A stretch of DNA of 64,000 nucleotides from contig CASEME010000010.1 in assembly GCA_949289125.1 (NCBI GenBank), forward strand, positions 1 to 64,000, given 5' to 3'. The notes beneath the pieces are model-generated. The model was given only the letters and a program-made list of their open reading frames with translations. It was not told the DNA's origin and made no database searches. Position numbers and translations under genes: made by a program. Source of the stretch: an uncultured Eubacteriales bacterium (GTDB lineage Bacteria > Bacillota > Clostridia > Christensenellales > CAG-314). Shown here piece after piece: positions 60,480-64,000 of the stretch (its first letter is position 1; every line of letters starts with the position of its first letter).

Positions 60480-61349
60480 TTATGTGCTGTTGTCGGTGTG
60501 CGAAGCCGACTGTTTTTTTTCGTGGAAATGTTGATAAATAATATTGAGTATGACAGCAACAATTACCACGCTACAACCTATCAAACCCAATGTTCCAGGC
60601 AGTTCGCCTGCAAATATCGCAACCCATATCGGATTGAGTATTGCTTCAAGAAGACTTATTATCGATGCGGACAGCGAATTACATCGCTCGATACCTATCG
60701 AAAAAAGTATGTATGGAATACCTAATTGCACCACGCCAAGTCCTACAAGTGCCATTGTGGACGTAACGTTCATTGCCGTATAGTCTACCCCAAAATAGAA
60801 CGGTATGCCCACTATTACATTGAGCATAAAGCCGTACATACAAGCTGCTGCGGGCTGTACTTTTTCCATACCATTGACAAAAAACACACATGCAAAGGCT
60901 ATACCCGACACAATAGCCAATATATTGCCCAACAATCCTCCGCCGCTCATCTGATCGGCAAATACAGTCACTATGCCGCCTATTGCCAAAAGCATTATTA
61001 GTATTTGTACTATGCTGGGCAACTTTCGGTTTTTTACCGCTGTAAATATCATTACAAATATAGGAGCTGTATACTGCAACACTATTGCATTGGCAGACGT
61101 TGTATATTGATTTGCCAATACAAACATATTGGTTGTTACACAAACACCTATTGCTCCCAATACTATTGGAATGTTTGGACGTGGAAACCTGCGCAAATAC
61201 AATGCCAAACATAATACTGCCAAAACAGACCGAAGTCCGTTCATAGCAATACCGTCCATATTAGGTATAAGTTTGATAAAAATACCGCCACTGCTCCACA
61301 TAATAGCGGCAAAAACGATATACAACTCTCCTCTTACCGACTTTTCCAT
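60480..61349 (-). CDS. EamA/DMT-family transporter
   Basis: A 289-residue protein with ten predicted helices in two EamA repeats: AAIMWSSGGIFIKLIPNM...ALYLRRF, TTSANAIVLQYTAPIFVMIFTAV, and in the second half GLGVVQLGIPYILFSIGIERCNSLSASIISLLEAILNPIWVA. Family members export metabolites (amino acids, sugars). It lies between a NagB-like gene and the importer operon and could remove a side product. The ATG at 61349 has no clear ribosome site, so it may start from a short leader. Confidence 0.87.
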   Translation of the reverse strand: MEKSVRGELYIVFAAIMWSSGGIFIKLIPNMDGIAMNGLRSVLAVLCLALYLRRFPRPNIPIVLGAIGVCVTTNMFVLANQYTTSANAIVLQYTAPIFVMIFTAVKNRKLPSIVQILIMLLAIGGIVTVFADQMSGGGLLGNILAIVSGIAFACVFFVNGMEKVQPAAACMYGFMLNVIVGIPFYFGVDYTAMNVTSTMALVGLGVVQLGIPYILFSIGIERCNSLSASIISLLEAILNPIWVAIFAGELPGTLGLIGCSVVIVAVILNIIYQHFHEKKQSASHTDNST

Positions 61350-61459
61350 ATCTGTGTGTGGGTAACGCTGTCAGCGATTATTATCTTGATGCACTTATAC
61401 TCAACGACAAGTAAGCATTGATATTATTTTGCGTTTTTGTATATTACTCTTTTGTATTG

Positions 61460-62248
61460 TTACAACAATTCTTTTGTAAGACCTATACATGCGTCGGGGT
61501 GACCTTGCAACAGACTTGCAGGGAAGTACATAGACTTCTCTCCCAATACGGCACGTCTTACTACCGACTTGTGCCAATCACGGAACACAAACAAACGTAC
61601 TTTCTTTGCGTTAAGTATTTGTTTCATACCGATAGTTACGCAATAATCGGGCATAAGGTAGTATGCTCCGTCAAATTCGTTGAGTCCGTTGACTACTTTT
61701 GTTTCGCGCGATATCTTCTGAACACGCACGGACAAATCACAAAATTGTTTTTCGGTAATTTTGTCTTCAGCCTCGGGCGGTTCGTTGAAAGCCATGTGAC
61801 CGTTGATACCTATACCGCCAAAGCATACGTCCACGCCGCCGTGTTTAGCTATTACTTCCTCTATCACCACTCTGTTGGTAGGTGAAGGGAAAATACGCTG
61901 GCACTCAGGCATAATCAAACGTTCGTATATTTTGCCGTACACTTCTTCGTGCATAAACTTGCGAAAACTCAATTTGTTGTCAGTACCGATAAGCTCTGTT
62001 TCGCTTGCCATATATTCGTCCATATTGATAAATGTAACGTCTTTGAGGCTTATCGATTGGCTGTTGACCTTTTCCACAAAGTACGGATACTGTCCGACAG
62101 GTCCTACAGGTACAATAAACAGAGTTTTTTTGCCTGCTTTGTTGTTGGCTACGATGGTATCCACCATCATATCTGCCATTGCTTCAAACGCCTGTTGTTT
62201 GTTGTCATAAACTTTTACAGGTATTTTACCTTTAGTTACATCGCACAT
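61460..62248 (-). CDS. NagB-like glucosamine-6-phosphate deaminase
   Basis: Expected to convert glucosamine 6-phosphate to fructose 6-phosphate and ammonia, or a related amino sugar. 262 residues. Features: PVGPVGQYP, FINMDEYMAS, FGGIGINGHMAFNEPPE with His and Glu catalytic residues (Asn in the base position, also seen in Firmicute NagB), and SRETKVVNGL. It is closer to true NagB than the paralogue at 56.3 kb. A GGAGG site lies nine bases before the ATG. It follows the aldolase gene by 36 bases. Confidence 0.82.
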   Translation of the reverse strand: MCDVTKGKIPVKVYDNKQQAFEAMADMMVDTIVANNKAGKKTLFIVPVGPVGQYPYFVEKVNSQSISLKDVTFINMDEYMASETELIGTDNKLSFRKFMHEEVYGKIYERLIMPECQRIFPSPTNRVVIEEVIAKHGGVDVCFGGIGINGHMAFNEPPEAEDKITEKQFCDLSVRVQKISRETKVVNGLNEFDGAYYLMPDYCVTIGMKQILNAKKVRLFVFRDWHKSVVRRAVLGEKSMYFPASLLQGHPDACIGLTKELL

Positions 62249-62284
62249 TGTTATCGCCTCCGTGGTGTATGTTGATTGTTGTTG

Positions 62285-63421
62285 TTACTTTGTTTTGTAT
62301 TGTTTTGCGCACTGCTCCATGCTGTCATGTGCAAAAGCAAATGCGTCGCCCACTGTACCAAAATATACTGTGGCAGTCAAAGCTATTTCTTTGACGGCAT
62401 TTTGCATCAGTTGAACGTATTTTTTTACCTTTTCGTCTTTGTAATTGCCTGTGACTATCTGGTCGATATAGGGCGCAAGGTAGTTGCGGTAGTCAAAGTC
62501 CGACTTGTTGGCTTGCATACGTTGCCACACCTCGTCCTTTTGGTATTGGGTGTTGCTTACAAACAACTCGCGGAAGTTGCGTGTTGTGGCAAGTCTTATG
62601 TCGGTATCGATGTTAATTTTGGATATTCCGCAAGGAATAACGCTTTGCAACTGCTCTACAGGTACGCCTTTGCCACCCACTGCGCCGCCCAATGCGTTGA
62701 TTTCTGCAACGATATATTGCGGAACAAGGGAAGAACCGTGCGATACAAGCGCACCTTCGATATGCTCGTGACGCATATTTTCCATTGACGCTATTACTAT
62801 TTCGTTGCGTAGTTTTACGTGGTCGCCCTTTACTGCGCCGTGCTTAGTGCCATATGACAATGCCAAACTGTCGCAACCTGTCTTTTTAAAAAAGTCTACA
62901 ACTGTCATCGGGTTGGTGTAACAGCTGTCCTCTGCAAATACGTCGTCCTCTGTGCCACCAAGCACGCCAAGCTCGCCTTCTACTGACACGCCGTACTTGT
63001 GAGCGTACTTTACTACTTCACGCGTCAACTCTACGTTGTCCTCGTAGGGGTGAGCCGAACCGTCTATCATAACGGAAGAAAAGCCTGCGTCTATCACTGC
63101 TTTGACACTTTCAAATGTTCTGCCGTGATCCAAATGCAACACTACCGGTATTTTTGTTTGCTCTGCCAACTTTCTTACGTGGTCTGCAATGCGCTTTGCA
63201 CCCAACTTCTTTTGGTCGAGTGTACTTTTCAAAAACTCTGCATTGCCACCCAAGTAACCTGTGCCTGGTTCGGCAACCTGTATTATTACACCGCTACGCA
63301 GTTGTTCGTGCGCCTCTATCAGGGCGTCTGCCTGACACAAAGCATTTACGTTGAATGCGCCGTGTGCAATTTTGTTGGCTGTTGCATACCGCAAAAGCGG
63401 TTTCATAGGTATGTATGACAT
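62285..63421 (-). CDS. Class II fructose-bisphosphate aldolase family protein
   Basis: A 378-residue zinc aldolase (typical 285-360). Zinc ligands in VVLHLDHGRTFE (HLDHG), then EGELG, the SYGTKHGAVKGDH segment with further ligand, SHGSSLVPQ and INIDTDIRLA. It cleaves ketose bisphosphates, giving dihydroxyacetone phosphate plus an aldehyde; whether the substrate is fructose 1,6-bisphosphate, tagatose or another sugar cannot be read. The C-terminal extension (about 310-378) is longer than in GatY/KbaY. AAGGAGAG precedes ATG. Confidence 0.87.
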   Translation of the reverse strand: MSYIPMKPLLRYATANKIAHGAFNVNALCQADALIEAHEQLRSGVIIQVAEPGTGYLGGNAEFLKSTLDQKKLGAKRIADHVRKLAEQTKIPVVLHLDHGRTFESVKAVIDAGFSSVMIDGSAHPYEDNVELTREVVKYAHKYGVSVEGELGVLGGTEDDVFAEDSCYTNPMTVVDFFKKTGCDSLALSYGTKHGAVKGDHVKLRNEIVIASMENMRHEHIEGALVSHGSSLVPQYIVAEINALGGAVGGKGVPVEQLQSVIPCGISKINIDTDIRLATTRNFRELFVSNTQYQKDEVWQRMQANKSDFDYRNYLAPYIDQIVTGNYKDEKVKKYVQLMQNAVKEIALTATVYFGTVGDAFAFAHDSMEQCAKQYKTK

Positions 63422-63478
63422 TTTGCTCTCCTTCTTGTGTAGCCAATGGCATCTATGTGTTTGATAACTGTTTGTTTA

Positions 63479-64000
63479 CTATTCTTTATCGTCCGCCATA
63501 CACAAGTGCACGCTTGCCGTTGTGTATGCTTTGGGCATTGCCAATATTTTGGGATTTTTGCCAACGTACTTCTGAGCGTCTTTCAATGCTTCTTCTATAG
63601 TTGCACGTGTCTTCATACCCATTGCTCTTGCATATCCGGGAGCTTTGGCGCCCACAATATATATGGCAGATGTATTCATCTCAGCTATATGACCGCAACT
63701 TATCATGGAAAAACCGTGATAGGGGTGATAGCCGTGTTCAAATCTGTATTTGCGGATATATTCCTTATCCTGTGCCAACTTCTCGCCATACTTAGCTACA
63801 TCTGGCAGGATATTGCCTTCCTTTTGGAAAGTCTCAAATATCTCTCTGTATGAGGGGAACTCCTCGTCGTGGAACCAACCGTCGCACACTGACGCTGCAA
63901 TAATGACGCAATTTTCCTTCATAACACGCTTGTGGCGTATTATCTGTGCGGACAGTGCCTGCATCATAAGTATGGGGTTGGTGCCCATGCCGTCGCCGTA
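63479..64000 (-). CDS. LarA-like (DUF2088/nickel lactate racemase superfamily) protein, C-terminal part
   Basis: The reading frame is open to the right edge, so only the C-terminal 173 residues are visible (from YGDGMGTNPILMMQALSAQI). It shows the C-terminal domain of LarA-type proteins: NCVIIAASVCDGWFHDEEFPSY, YRFEHGYHPYHGFSMISCGHIAEM and YARAMGMKTRATIEEAL. Known LarA racemises lactate with a nickel-pincer cofactor, but many paralogues act on other hydroxy acids. No larBCE genes are visible. The gene leads the minus-strand sugar cluster in what is visible. Confidence 0.8.
   Translation of the reverse strand, partial: YGDGMGTNPILMMQALSAQIIRHKRVMKENCVIIAASVCDGWFHDEEFPSYREIFETFQKEGNILPDVAKYGEKLAQDKEYIRKYRFEHGYHPYHGFSMISCGHIAEMNTSAIYIVGAKAPGYARAMGMKTRATIEEALKDAQKYVGKNPKILAMPKAYTTASVHLCMADDKE

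Noticed and set aside
61460..62248. Loss of the catalytic Asp in the NagB-like proteins (Asn in GINGH)
   Set aside because: As far as I recall, Firmicute NagB enzymes also have Asn at this position, so it is not evidence of inactivity.
1..64000. CRISPR arrays, rRNA genes, prophage
   Set aside because: No regularly spaced repeats, no rRNA sequence, and no phage structural genes were seen; the XRE genes alone do not show a prophage.

Overview
The window reads as a chromosomal segment of an anaerobic, fermentative Gram-positive bacterium, most like an uncultured gut-type Clostridia (Bacillota). The reasons are: class III ribonucleotide reductase (nrdD-nrdG), bifunctional AdhE, strong AGGAGG ribosome sites, near-consensus sigma-A promoters (TTGACA, 17 bp, TATAAT), DUF5685 and Cys-tailed J-like proteins typical of Clostridia, short lipoprotein signal peptides, and no aerobic respiration genes. 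One initiator tRNA is present. There are no rRNA genes and no CRISPR. The 5' tip of an IS30-type transposase is cut by the left edge.

Layout. 0.2-2.6 kb: small membrane protein and aspS. 2.9-6.3 kb: an autoregulated tetR / FAD oxidoreductase / FNR-ferredoxin reductase operon with a palindromic operator on its promoter. 6.6-9.7 kb: a membrane protein-ung-hydrolase operon and a divergent XRE regulator / 54-residue protein pair with a palindrome between them. 9.9-15.3 kb: adhE with a phosphotransferase, then a two-component system broken by three single-base frameshifts. 15.3-19 kb: membrane protein, DUF1858 protein, and a zinc-ribbon + SPFH pair (YdjG/YdjI-like). 19-22.4 kb: nrdD-nrdG-dut behind an NrdR-like box. 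22.7-29.8 kb: small zinc-ribbon protein, an inverted repeat pair, a leaderless tilS-hpt operon, a GH3 glycosidase, and a tetR/SDR divergent pair. 29.8-33.1 kb: a candidate small RNA with its own promoter and terminator, mscL, initiator tRNA with a duplicated 3' end, a lipoprotein, and a fluoride riboswitch in front of an antiporter gene that has lost its middle. 33.2-41.9 kb: translation genes (trpS, prfA, rpmE, and a DUF1385-PrmC fusion) with accessory proteins. 42-49 kb: marR-MATE-cytidylate-kinase-like operon with matching operators, an ABC-2 exporter, and a TauE/SafE transporter. 49-64 kb: sugar metabolism.

The sugar region holds a phosphofructokinase and nagA on the + strand. A long minus-strand cluster follows: LarA-like protein, class II aldolase, NagB-like deaminase, EamA exporter, SsuABC-type importer, second NagB-like protein, DUF3604/PHP-like protein and pgi. 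Together they suggest import and breakdown of an amino sugar or sugar derivative into glycolysis; the substrate is not evident. The importer ATPase carries three copies of an exactly 47-residue repeat inside its helical domain. A 764-base gene-free stretch before pgi contains three perfect DnaA boxes and one near match.

The most unusual items are the putative sRNA with an anti-Shine-Dalgarno segment, the fluoride riboswitch controlling a decayed antiporter, the repeat-expanded ABC ATPase, the DUF1385-PrmC fusion, the DnaA-box cluster, and several one-base homopolymer frameshifts. Those frameshifts may be assembly errors rather than biology.
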